The notes under the pieces: generated by a model | Told to the model about the DNA's origin: nothing | Database searches by the model: none | What the model saw: only the letters and a program-made list of their open reading frames with translations | NCBI RefSeq assembly: GCF_030052815.1 | Contig: NC_079496.1 | Span: 38,651,593 to 38,715,592 of the forward strand | Source of the DNA: Hevea brasiliensis | Taxonomy: Eukaryota > Streptophyta > Magnoliopsida > Malpighiales > Euphorbiaceae | Direction of reading: 5' to 3' | Length of the DNA: 64,000 nt | Program-made: the position numbers and the translations under genes | In this document: in pieces, positions 1 through 9,154 of the stretch | How positions within the stretch are numbered: position 1 is the stretch's first letter | Layout: each line of letters starts with the position of its first letter

Positions 1-923
1 AGCCACACTATTTGCACATCAGGAGACACTTTGGGACCGATGGTGTGACGGCCCGAGGTACTAGGTACCCAGTGCCAGTATATCCATTTATCTACTCTGG
101 TCAGTGTATAGGATACACTGGCAGTTAAATTAACCATTATTAAATTCAAATAGCTAAATTAAGTGTATTGACATACAGTACCACCAAAAATTAGCAAAAT
201 GAAAGGTTAGCAAAAAAAAGTAGAAACAACAACTGCAAAGAATAACGATGTCACAAATTCATAAACAATTTATTTATTTTATTTTAGTGTATATTTCTTT
301 ATATTTGGTAGCACTAAGCAGAATTGCTTAGCGCGTTGCTTTTGCTACACGTAGGTATTGGAGACATAGCTAGGGAGCTTAGCAGACCTACGATCGGGTG
401 AGACATCAGATCTGCACAGGAGTCCAGAGTCATCTGCACTACACTGGATACATGGTAGGACTTAGGATCTTGTGTAATGACTATCAGTTGTATTTTGACA
501 TTTTGTTATGTAATTTTGTTTATCCTAAAACTTTAAGGTTTGTAATACTTTGTACATATTAAACTCCTATGGAGAGTGTTTGGATGAATGTAAATTATAA
601 TGGATTGTATTTTGAAACTATGAAATTTTGAGACTGAAAATTTATTTGGAAGGATGAGATTATCATATTGAACTGTTTTTAACAGGTTTAGAATGACAGT
701 TTGTTCGAAATACAAACGACACCTTGCTGGATTTTTATTACCATTTTTGAAACACTGATTTTATTAAAGTATGAAAATAGAACTAGTATGATATGAACTT
801 TACATAAAAGACTTCTTAAATCAAATTGAGTTCAGAAAATGAGATAATCACAGGCTAGGTGCTCCGGCACGCCGTGTAGCACGCTTTGCATGGCTACCCT
901 GTAGAAGGGTGAGGGGTGTTATA
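1..923 (+). repeat. Element A, 3' part of the 5' LTR (Ty3/gypsy, Tekay-like)
   Basis: This is the downstream part of a long LTR whose beginning lies before the window. It ends in GGTGTTATA, which matches the GGTGTTACA/GGTGTCACA ends of the other gypsy LTRs with one C-to-T change. A Met-tRNA primer site follows five bases later. It is the same family as the minus-strand LTR at 50393-53783 (shared blocks: the GATGGTGTGACG motif near 40, the hairpin region at 314-331, and the GGTGCTCCGGCAC block near 860). No gene is present. Confidence 0.88.
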
Positions 924-928
924 TTTAG

Positions 929-941
929 TGGTATCAGAGCC
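929..941 (+). other. Primer binding site of element A (initiator Met-tRNA)
   Basis: TGGTATCAGAGCC lies five bases after the LTR end. It complements the 3' end of plant initiator methionine tRNA, the usual primer for minus-strand DNA synthesis in these elements. The same core occurs in B (12100), C (35586-35597, minus), H (23595-23606, minus) and F (63028). Confidence 0.92.
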
Positions 942-1046
942 AGGTTTAGGCGTTTCTGGACCTAAATAGTTTGCATATCACGGATTGCATTTTAAGTGTT
1001 AAGATGACTCTAATGCAGATCTTTTAATTTGTTATTTTGATCAGAA

Positions 1047-2036
1047 TACGGACTCCACATAGCAAAGAGTGGTCGATGAGGAGGTGGAGAGTCATGCTCC
1101 ATCTATGACTGAACCAGGAGACAGGAGGGAACCTACTCCACCAGTACTAGAGGCACCAGCCGCATTTCAGCAAATGGCTGAGTTCTTTAGACGGATGGTA
1201 GGGGTTATGCCACAACCACCACCTCCACATCAAAAATCCCATTTGGAGAAACTCAAGAAGTTCAGAGCAGTGGATTTTCTGGGCAAAAGGGAAGATGATT
1301 CCGTCATAGCTGAAAACTAGTTGGACAAAACTGGAAGAGTTTTGAAACAACTTCACTATACTCCAGAGCAGAATTCAGAAGCTGTTGTATCACTACTATA
1401 AGATGATGCATACCAATGGTGGGATACAGTGACTAGTGAGATGCCACTATAACAAATAACTTGGGATTTCTTTTTCAATGAGTTCAGAAAGAAGTATGTG
1501 GGCAGTGTATGCCTGGAAGAGAAGAGAAGGGAATTTATTATCCTACGCCAAAAATAGCTGACACTGGCTAAATATGAAAGAGAATTTGTCAAACTGAGCT
1601 GTTATGGGGGGGAAATAGTCCCTAATGAGGCCAAGAGATGCAAGAGATTTGAGGAAGGACTCAATGATAACATTAAAGTAACGATTACAGCCTTGGGGAT
1701 TACAGAGTTTTCCAAGTTAGTGGAAGCCGCACTGAAGGTTGAAAAAGTTAGAATAAATGAGTAAAACAGAAGGGACAGACAGCATAAAAGAGGTCAGGGA
1801 CAGACCAGTACATCTCTACCCCTAGTAAGAAATTCAGAGGTTCGCCTACCCAGAGTTTTAGTAAAGCACTAAGTCAGGGTCAATCACAGAGGCCTAAATC
1901 TCAGTTTGCACTGAGGATAGGCCAGTCCACACCTTCAGTAGCTAGCTCTCTAGGGACAGAGTTCAGGGGACCAGCCCCAGCAATATCTGTTGCTTGCCCA
2001 CATTGCCAAAAATGGCATAAGGGGGAATGTTGGAGA
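1047..2036 (+). pseudogene. Element A gag, decayed (capsid-like region)
   Basis: Translation recovers a plant Ty3/gypsy gag: an acidic and proline-rich N-terminus, then the conserved region with motifs such as LKKFRAVDFLGK, AYQWWD, FNEFRKKYV and RFEEGLNDNIK. Gag would form the particle that packages the RNA. The start appears lost: B has ATG at the homologous site (12222) where A reads ATA. In-frame stops occur at 1318-1320 (TAG for a conserved Trp codon) and at several later points. Most look like C-to-T or G-to-A changes relative to B, so the copy cannot make Gag. The open stretch 1069-1320 opens with GTG, which I do not regard as a true start. Confidence 0.85.
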
Positions 2037-2582
2037 ATGATAGGTGCTTGTTTACGGTGTGGGTCTACAGACCACCTAATCGGAGATTGCCCGCACAGAA
2101 CTACTACATCTACTCCGATATCAACTATTAGGCTTGCCCCTCTAGGTCCAAGGGGTAGAAAGCCGGGTAAGGTTGAGGTAGTCGATACTTCACAGAAACC
2201 TGTATCAGAGTCTATGGAGAGAGCAAAAGGTAGAAAACCAGCAAGAGCCTATGCTAAAAGGGCACAGGAGGAACAGGATTCTCCAAATGTCATCAAGGGT
2301 ACGTTCCTCCTCTATAATACATTTTTGCACGCATTAGTGGATCTTGGATCTACTCATTCATATATTTGTATTAAGCTGTCCGTAGAAAAGGGAATACCAG
2401 TAGAGGAAAGTGACCATGACATCCTGGTCACAAATCCGCTAGGCCATAGTGTGGTAGTAAACAAGGTGTGTAAGGGCTATCCATTGAAGATTCAAGGGAA
2501 AGAGTTCTCGGCAGACTTAATCGAACTGCCTTTCCATGAGTTTGACGTGATTTTGGGAATGGACTGGTTATCCCATCATTAG
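2037..2582 (+). pseudogene. Element A gag zinc knuckle and protease
   Basis: An open stretch of 181 codons. Near its start is a CCHC zinc knuckle, CLRCGSTDHLIGDC (C-x2-C-x4-H-x4-C), the RNA-binding part of Gag nucleocapsid. It continues into the retropepsin-like protease: the active-site stretch reads ALVDLGSTHSYI and the fold-completing ILGMDWL motif is near the end. B and D read DPGS at the same place, so the Leu here is probably a C-to-T change. A TAG ends the frame at 2580-2582 where B reads on through CAG. Confidence 0.85.
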
Positions 2583-2585
2583 GCA

Positions 2586-3077
2586 ATGGTATATTGTAAA
2601 TTAAAGAGAATCTCTCTAAAAACTGCTGAGAATGAAGAAATAATAGTTGTGGTTGAAAGGACAGAATTCTTGTCCAATGTCATCTCTACTACAGTTGCAA
2701 GGAGATGGATGAGAAAAGGGTGTGAAGCCTATCTGGCACATGTGATTAACACTAGACAGGGTAAACTTGACTTGTCTAACATACCCACAGTAAGGGATTT
2801 CTCTGAGGTATTTCCTGAGCAATTGCCTAGTTTGCCACCAAAAAGGAAAGTTGAATTTGCTATTGAGATTATGCCGGGTACAGCTCCGATTTCAATAGCT
2901 CCGTATAGGATGGCACTTGCTAAATTAAAAGAGTTAAAAATTCCGCAGCAAGAATTATTAGACAAGGGGTTCATATGCCTAGTGTGTCACCATGGGGAGC
3001 TCCGATACTGTTTATTAAGAAGAAAAATGGGACACTGAGGTTATGCGTTGACTACCGACAGTTAAACAAAAGTAACA
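2586..3077 (+). pseudogene. Element A protease-RT linker and start of reverse transcriptase
   Basis: This continues the polyprotein: the KLKRISLKT and [10 protein letters not shown] linker seen in B, C and D, then the RT entry motif ISIAPYRMA. Near 2974-2980 one base is missing relative to C and D (A reads TGCCTAG where C has CGCCCTAG). The expected SPWGAP segment therefore drops into another frame, and the open frame stops at 3038. B carries a comparable break at the homologous position. Confidence 0.8.
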
Positions 3078-4034
3078 ATGAAGAACAAATATTTGTTGCC
3101 TAGAATTAACGATATGTTTGATCAGTTGAAGGGAGTCAATGTGTTTTCTAAGATTGATCTCATATCAGGGTATCATCAACTAAGGGTTAGGGATGCAGAT
3201 GTGCCTAAGACTGCATTTAGAACCTGGTATGAGAATTATGAATTCCTAGTGATGCCATTTGGGTTAACAAACGCTCCAGCAGCATTCATGGACCTTATGA
3301 ACCGTATCTTCCATCCATACTTAGATCGGTTCGTAGTGGTCTTCATTGATGACATCCTAGTCTATTCCAAGGATAAAGCAGAAGATAATGAGCATTTGAG
3401 AATTATTCTGCAGACTCTAAAAGAGAAGAAACTGTATGCTAAATTGTTCAAGTATGAGTTCTGGTTGAATGAGATTACATTCCTTGGACATGTAATATCA
3501 GCTAAAGGGATTAGAGTGGATCCTAAGAAGATTGAAGCAATGATGAAATGGAAGCCTCCCAGAAATACAACTGAGATTAGAAGTTTCTTGGGCTTAGCTG
3601 GATATTATAGAAGATTTGTAAAGGCATTTTTCTTGATAGCTGCTCCAATGACCAAATTACTACACAAGAATATGAAATTTGACTGGAATGACAAGTGTCA
3701 AGCCAGTTTTGAGAGGCTGAAGGCTATATTGACAGAGGCACCAGTGTTAACACAGATAATGTCAGGAAAAGACTTCGTAGTCTACAGTGATGCATCACAT
3801 AATGGGTTAGGGTGTGTACTCATGCAAGAAGGGAAAGTGGTCGCCTATGCTTCCAGGCAGTTAAGGCCACATGAAAAGAATTACCTTACTCATGATTTAG
3901 AGTTAGCAGTAATTATCTTTGCATTGAAGATATGGAGGCATTACTTGTATGGAGAAAAATGCTACATATACACAGACAATAAGAGTCTGAAGTATCTGCC
4001 AACCCAGAAGAAACTTAATTTGAGACAGAGGTGA
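3078..4034 (+). pseudogene. Element A reverse transcriptase and RNase H
   Basis: The best preserved part of A, 318 codons open. RT palm motifs are clear: [13 protein letters not shown] (first catalytic Asp), [12 protein letters not shown], and [11 protein letters not shown], which holds the F/Y-x-D-D catalytic pair. [11 protein letters not shown] follows in the connection region. RNase H starts at [14 protein letters not shown], with later motifs [10 protein letters not shown] and [10 protein letters not shown]. It would copy element RNA into DNA in the cytoplasmic particle. The frame ends at a TGA (CGA in B) at 4032-4034. N-terminal RT is in the previous entry, out of frame. Confidence 0.9.
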
Positions 4035-4904
4035 TAGATTGAATTCCTAAAAGATTCTGATTGTGTGATTGACTACCACCCTAGGAAGGCAAACGTAGTC
4101 GCTGATGCCTTAAGCAGAAAATCTATTGTAGCACTAAGATCTCTGAATGCCCAACTGTCCTTAACTCATGACGGAGTTATTTTGGCTAAGTTGCAAGTAA
4201 AGCTGAATCTGTTACAACAGATACAGGATGGGTAGAAGATAGATGAGAAATTAAAGGTTGTTATGGGAAAAATCACTGAGGGGAAGGAAACTAAATATGA
4301 AGTGAAAGAAAATGGGTGCTTGTACTATATAGAGAGAATGTGTGTACCAGATGATAAAGAGTTGAAAACTAGTATTTTGAGAGAAGCACATAACAATGTG
4401 TATGCTATTCACCCAGAAAGCACAAAAATGTACCATGACCTGAAACTTTGATACAGGTGGCCGAGTATGAAGAAGGACATAGCTGACTATGTAATTAGAT
4501 GCTTGACATGTCAGCAAGTCAAAGCAGAATATCAAGTTCCATCAAGTTTGTTGTAGTGTATAAACATACCTGAATGGAAATGGGACCGAATCACTATAGA
4601 CTTTGTTACTAGTCTACCTCTCACTCAAAAGAAGCATGATGCAGTATGGGTGATTATGGATAGGTTGACCAAATCAGCACATTTTCTGTAAGTCAGAATT
4701 GACTACTCACTAGAAAAGCTAGCAGAGTTGTACATTAGTGAGATAGTTAGACTACATGGAATTCCACTTTTCATTATATCTGATAGAGACCCGAGGTTTA
4801 CATCTAGACTTAGGAAGAAATTACAAGAATCCTTGGGCACATAACTCAATTTTAGTATGGCTTTTCATCCTCAGACAGATGGACAGTCAGAAAGAATAGT
4901 CCAG
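4035..4904 (+). pseudogene. Element A RNase H end and integrase, first exon-like part
   Basis: The segment holds the RNase H tail ([13 protein letters not shown]), then the integrase N-terminal HHCC zinc region (REAHNN...AIHPE...CLTCQQVKA) and the catalytic core: DFVTSLPLTQ (first Asp), [10 protein letters not shown] (second Asp) and QTDGQSER (Glu). Several stops, such as TGA at 4449-4451 and TAG near 4554, correspond to C-to-T changes relative to E and B. The segment ends at CCAG|GTAAAT, the donor of the putative intron. Integrase would insert the cDNA into the genome. Confidence 0.82.
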
Positions 4905-4985
4905 GTAAATTTTGAAACTCCTTAAGTTATTGTAAACAATAAATTGAACTGATAATGATAATAATAACCGAACATATGTGATAAG
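4905..4985 (+). other. Putative spliceosomal intron in integrase of element A
   Basis: AT-rich, about 81 bp, starting GTAAAT and ending AAG, placed exactly between the codons for ...ERIVQ and VLEDML. Integrase of C reads straight through this point. B (16051-16125) and E (54558-54637) carry a related insert at the same site. In A one G of the acceptor/exon junction appears lost (ATAAGTCC rather than AGGTCC), so splicing may be impaired here. Confidence 0.55.
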
Positions 4986-5035
4986 TCCTCGAGGATATGC
5001 TGAGGAGTTGTGTTATTGAGTTTGAGGGAAGCTGG
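4986..5035 (+). pseudogene. Element A integrase fragment before the H insertion
   Basis: Encodes the VLEDMLRSCVIEFEGSW stretch of integrase. It stops at the insertion site of copia element H. Its last five bases, GCTGG (5031-5035), are the left target-site duplication; the right copy, GTTGG, is at 27775-27779. The reading resumes at 27780 with DKYLPLAEFAYNN. Confidence 0.82.
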
Positions 5036-5570
5036 TGAAGGAGCGGAAGCATGAAAAATACAAGTTTATATAATTAAATTCAAAAATTTTCACCCAGGGT
5101 CTGTGATTTTAATGATAAACAACATATTAAAACTCTTGTAATATGTTTTTGGATCTGTATTTTCCATTTAAGATTTTAGAATTAATTAGATTAATTTTAG
5201 AACCCTAGATTAAATCAAGAACAAGTGCACTAACCTCTTGATGCACTACAGTGTGTTTGGCACCTTTGGGATGCGTCTTTAGGACACCGAATGTTGTCCC
5301 TCTAGCTTGTCCACACCAAGATCACCTATGGCAACCCTTGAACAGCTTCTAAAGCTCTTTTTAATAATTAGAAAATCAAGTTTTGCCTTTTAAGAGATTA
5401 AAGATGTAAACAGGACACTAGAAATAATTTCTAGTATTTTTAATTCAAGAGATTGTTCGCTAATCTTTTGGAATTGATGTGAGATGAAAAATAAGAGAGA
5501 ATGGCAGCCTCAAGGGTGGCGGCACAAAGGGAGGCAGCAGCTGGTTGTATTTTGTTCTTTCATCCTTACA

Positions 5571-5579
5571 CTTATATAG
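5571..5579 (-). promoter_or_regulatory. TATA box of the copia LTR promoter (H, 3' LTR copy)
   Basis: CTATATAAG on the minus strand, the direction of copia transcription. The same context (AGCTATATAAGTG) sits at 24284-24292 and 26232-26240, and a weaker CTATTTAAG at 55761-55769 and 62454-62462. Conservation in five LTRs and position in the body of the LTR support a core promoter. Start sites are not visible from sequence. Confidence 0.5.
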
Positions 5580-6772
5580 CTAAGTCACCATTTAAAAACC
5601 TTGCCACATGTCACCTTCTGATTGGCTCTAGGTTTAGTTGACCCAATCACATTGTGCCAAGCATCAAACCTATATTTAATCTTAATTTTAATCATCTTAC
5701 ATGATTAAAAGACATTTGGCAAGCTTATGCGTAGTGCCATTCGTCACCATCTCATGGCGCCACATGTCACCCTGTGAAATAACCAAAATGCCCCTATGTC
5801 TTAATTTTGAGTTCTCAATGCAAAATAATTATTTCTCTTCTTCTAATCAATTTATATCAAATATAAATCAATTAATTAATCTTTATTAATTAATTTCTCA
5901 TTAATTAAATTGATATTTAAACACATTAAATATAAATTTAACTTATACTATACAGACAATAATCTAGATTTGGTTTCAAGTCATGCTAGGGACTTTGCAA
6001 TTTAATTACAAACCAAACTTATTTAATTAATCAACTAAACTCTTTAATTAATTAATTAAATCATATTTAATTTGGTGATTACTTGTGTATGTATGTGACT
6101 TACTAGGCTCATCACTAATTGGCAATGAGATATGATATCAACTCTTAATATCATCAGAACTCTTTCTTACCACAAATGATTTCTCTAAACCATTTTATGC
6201 ACCTCAAAGACCATGGTTAACACCTAGCATAGCATGCCATGGCCACCCAATCAGTAATAAGGTTTACCTTAAATGAACCTATAATCATATGTTACCATGC
6301 ACTAGAATCTCTCTGTTACAAAATCCCAACTCAAGCTGGAGTCATGGTTTATGTCAAACCCCATTTGCTATGAATATTATGTTCTCTTTTAATTCTAGTT
6401 CTTGATTAAAAGATTTTCTCATCAGAAACTCTTTTCTAATTAAATCTATCTGTCCTGGCCAGGAACTTGAAACATCAAGAACAATTAAATGAACATAGGA
6501 TTTTATCCCTATTTACTTAGAGGAACAGATTCCATCTTGATCAACACCTACCTCCATATATAACTAGTAGGAGCCAACACATGCCCATATACCCATGCAC
6601 AGTATAAGTATGAAAGCAGTATCAAACTCAAACCACCTATATACAAGATAATTGTGCTATCTCAGGTCTAAAGATTATATGCGTTGTTATGATTTATGAC
6701 AATACATTGACAAGAGCAAACTCTATGTGCTTATCATAAGTGTAACTGGTTCAACCTACTTATCATGTATAA

Positions 6773-7030
6773 GTGCCTATCATGTTTATCATATGGCATG
6801 AGACTCACCATTCCATGTTATTTATATCTCATATAAATAACTTGGGAACAAACATGAATACAATCTTTCTGGATAATTCATGTCCTTATTGTGAAGTATC
6901 CTCGATTGTGAACCTATTTGTGATACTTTATACTAGAAATACTATCACTCATATTCTTAACAACTTAAGAATAGAATTTCTAACAAAATATCCATGGACC
7001 TTTTCTATTACACATAAATATATAATGTAA
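6773..7030 (+). other. 85-codon antisense open frame inside the copia LTR (one of five copies)
   Basis: The open frame starts MPIMFIIWHETHH and ends FSITHKYIM. It runs opposite to copia transcription. Copies of exactly the same length are at 25485-25742, 27433-27690, 56967-57224 and 61008-61265 (minus). No known domain is recognisable. The copies differ at about ten residues without any frame break or stop, but many of the base changes alter the residue, so purifying selection is not evident. Confidence 0.3.
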
Positions 7031-7114
7031 ACAAAAAAGTGGAAATGCCTTTTATTAATAAAAACATGTACAAGATACATACTAAATGATATGCTCTAGG
7101 GCATACTACTAACA

Positions 7115-7124
7115 ATCTCCCACT
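7115..7124 (-). other. Polypurine tract of element H
   Basis: AGTGGGAGAT on the minus strand lies directly against the 3' LTR. It is the plus-strand DNA primer typical of LTR retrotransposons. The identical tract flanks the G 3' LTR at 57309-57318. Confidence 0.7.
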
Positions 7125-7128
7125 AGCA

Positions 7129-7695
7129 CTAGAGCCATTCATTATAATATCTTAGACCCATTTTCTCAAGATGTCAGTCTAGCTGAGTCTGTGACATAGT
7201 CTTCGTGAATGGATAAGCTGGATTTTCAGCTAATGCTATTTTCTGCATGGCTACATCGCCTCGTCCAACTATTTCTCTGATAATGTGGTAGCGCCTTTCT
7301 ATGTGTTTGGATTTCTGGTGAGACTAGGGTTCCTTAGCCTGTATGACTGCTCCATTGTTGTCACAGTGAAGTGGAACTACTGACTCAATGGAAGGAACTA
7401 CTGCAAGTTCTGTCATGAACTTCTTTATCCAAATAGCTTCCTTTGCAAAGATCTCGATGCAAAGAATATACTCAGCCTCGGTAGTGGAATCTGTAGTCGT
7501 GCTCGGTTTGGAACTCTTCCAACTGACTGCACCTCTATTACAAATGAACACATACCCAGAGGTAGACTTTCTATCATCAATATCTGATTGGAAATCAGAA
7601 TCTGTATAACCATCCAATTGTAAGTCTCCACCTCCATAAATCAAGAATAAATCCTTAGTTCTTCTCAAGTACTTAAGGATATTCTTGACAGCTAT
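7129..7695 (-). pseudogene. Element H RNase H and C-terminus
   Basis: Copia RNase H: DGYTDSDFQSDIDDRKSTSG holds the first catalytic Asp, followed by GYVFICNRGAVSWKSSK and STTEAEY. G carries the same protein with the ADPFTKPM signature near its end (57323-57805). In H the frame is broken at 7324 and after, and a TAG at about 7693 replaces the Trp codon that G has in EHWIAV, a G-to-A change. It would have degraded the RNA strand of the hybrid during reverse transcription. Confidence 0.85.
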
Positions 7696-8742
7696 CTAGT
7701 GTTCCAAACCTGGATTGGATTGATACCTGCTAGTCAAACTAACAGCATATGCGATATCCGACCTAGTACACAACATTGCATACATTAAACTTTCAATAGC
7801 TAAAGCATATGGAATCCTAGCCATTTTATCTCTTTCTTCAGGTGTCTTTGGAGACATCTCTTTAGAAAGGTGGATACCATGTCTCACTGGTAACAATCCT
7901 CTCTTGGAATCAAGTATGTTAAACCTCTTTAACACCTTTTCCAAGTATAGACTTTGGGATAAACCAATTATTCCTTTTACTCTATCTCTATAGATGCGAA
8001 TCCCAAGAATATAGGTTGCCTCCCCTAAGTCTTTCATGGAGAATGTATTTGACAACCCTAACTTTACAGTTGTCAACATACCTGTGTCATTACCCATCAA
8101 CAGTATGTCATCCACATATAAGACAAGGAAAGTGATAGCACTGTCACTAACCTTCTTATATACACATGGCTCATCCTCATTTTTGATAAAACCAAATGAT
8201 TTAATGGCTTCATCAAAACGGATGTTCCAACTCCTCGAAGCTTGTTTCAACCCATAAATGGATCGCTTTAGCTTGCATACCTTGGAACCATCTTGGGATT
8301 CAAAACCCCTAGGTTATTCCATGAAAATGTTTTCTTTAATGTATCCATTGAGAAAAGCTGTTTTAACATCCATCTGCCAAATCTCATAATCATTGTATGC
8401 AGCTATTGCTAATAGAATCCTAATTGATTTAAGCATGGCAACAGGCGAGAAAGTCTCCTTATAGTCGATTCCTTGCCTTTGGCGAAACCCTTTCGCTACT
8501 AGCCTTGCCTTATAGGTCTCTACCTTTCCATCAGAACCAATTTTCTTCTTGAAAACCCATTTGTTCCCTATAGGTACAATACCTTCAGATGGGTCAACAA
8601 GATCCCAAACTTGATTCTTATACATGGAATCAATCTCGAATTTCATAGCATCAATCCATTTTGAAGAGTCTATATCTGATATAGCTTCTTCATAGGTAAG
8701 TGGATCATCTCCATGATCTACTTCTTCATGAGTAGACAACTC
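7696..8742 (-). pseudogene. Element H reverse transcriptase (copia type)
   Basis: Two open parts separated by a stop. The N-terminal part (8314-8739) has WIDAMKFEIDSMYKNQVWDL, GNKWVFKKK, ARLVAKGFRQRQGIDYKETF and WQMDVKTAFLNG. The C-terminal part (7696-8250) has LYVDDILLMGND, the YVDD catalytic motif. The TAA near 8318 replaces the CAA codon found in G (EQPRGF), a C-to-T change. This is the classical copia RT, following integrase in the polyprotein. Confidence 0.88.
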
Positions 8743-8745
8743 TTA

Positions 8746-9154
8746 TTATTCTTCATGAAGGAAATCATATCTCACTGGTGGGTGAGATACCCTGGTTGTT
8801 CTACGAGGAACAGCTGTAGATGTTTCATCAACGGGTGTAGGTTGACTAGATGGATTTATATCCATCTGATCTGTTGGTTGGTCAGAATTCTCCAATTCTA
8901 ACACTATTTGCCTTCCTTTGCCTCCTTCTTGAGCAAACTGTTGTTCAAAAAATGTGACATCTTTACTTACCACAACCTTTTATGAAGTAGGCAAATAAAA
9001 ATAATATCTAAAACTATCTTTTGGATATCCAACAAATAGACCCTTTTCTGATGTGGTTTCCAATTTATCAGTGTTCAGCTTTTTGATATAAGTTGGACAA
9101 CCCCAAATCTTAACATGCTCAAGACTTGGTTTTCTTCCACGCCATATCTCATAA
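8746..9154 (-). pseudogene. Element H integrase C-terminus and linker to RT, cut by gypsy B
   Basis: The open part upstream of B encodes EIWRGRKPSLEHVKIWGCP and GLFVGYPKDSFRYYFY, the integrase C-terminal region of copia, then a Pro/Ser-rich linker (8746-8973) that ends with a TAA just before RT. The integrase core is on the far side of B, at 19841-20480. The five bases before B, CATAA at 9150-9154, are B's left target-site duplication. The linker-end TAA (8746-8748) is also present in G at 58937-58939. Confidence 0.85.

Larger units (their letters stand above)
5036..7114 (-). repeat. Element H 3' LTR (copia)
   Basis: Begins (plus strand) TGAAGGAGCGG and ends CTACTAACA, so on the minus strand it is TGTTAG...CCTTCA with standard TG/CA ends. 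Length 2079 bp. A TATA-like motif lies at 5571-5579 and a degraded G-box (CACATG) at 5761-5766. An 85-codon open frame on the opposite strand (6773-7030) recurs in all five copies of this LTR. It lacks about 35 bp near its end that the other copies have. Confidence 0.93.

Noticed and set aside
533..715. 60-codon minus-strand open frame in the A LTR
   Set aside because: Low-complexity, AT-rich, no domain, and not preserved in the related LTR at 50393-53783.
1069..1320. A separate small gene starting at 1069
   Set aside because: It begins with GTG and is simply the N-terminal gag of A up to its first stop.
3078..4034. Endogenous pararetrovirus reverse transcriptase
   Set aside because: Integrase, long LTRs, Met-tRNA primer site and chromodomain all belong to a Ty3/gypsy chromovirus; there is no movement or coat protein.
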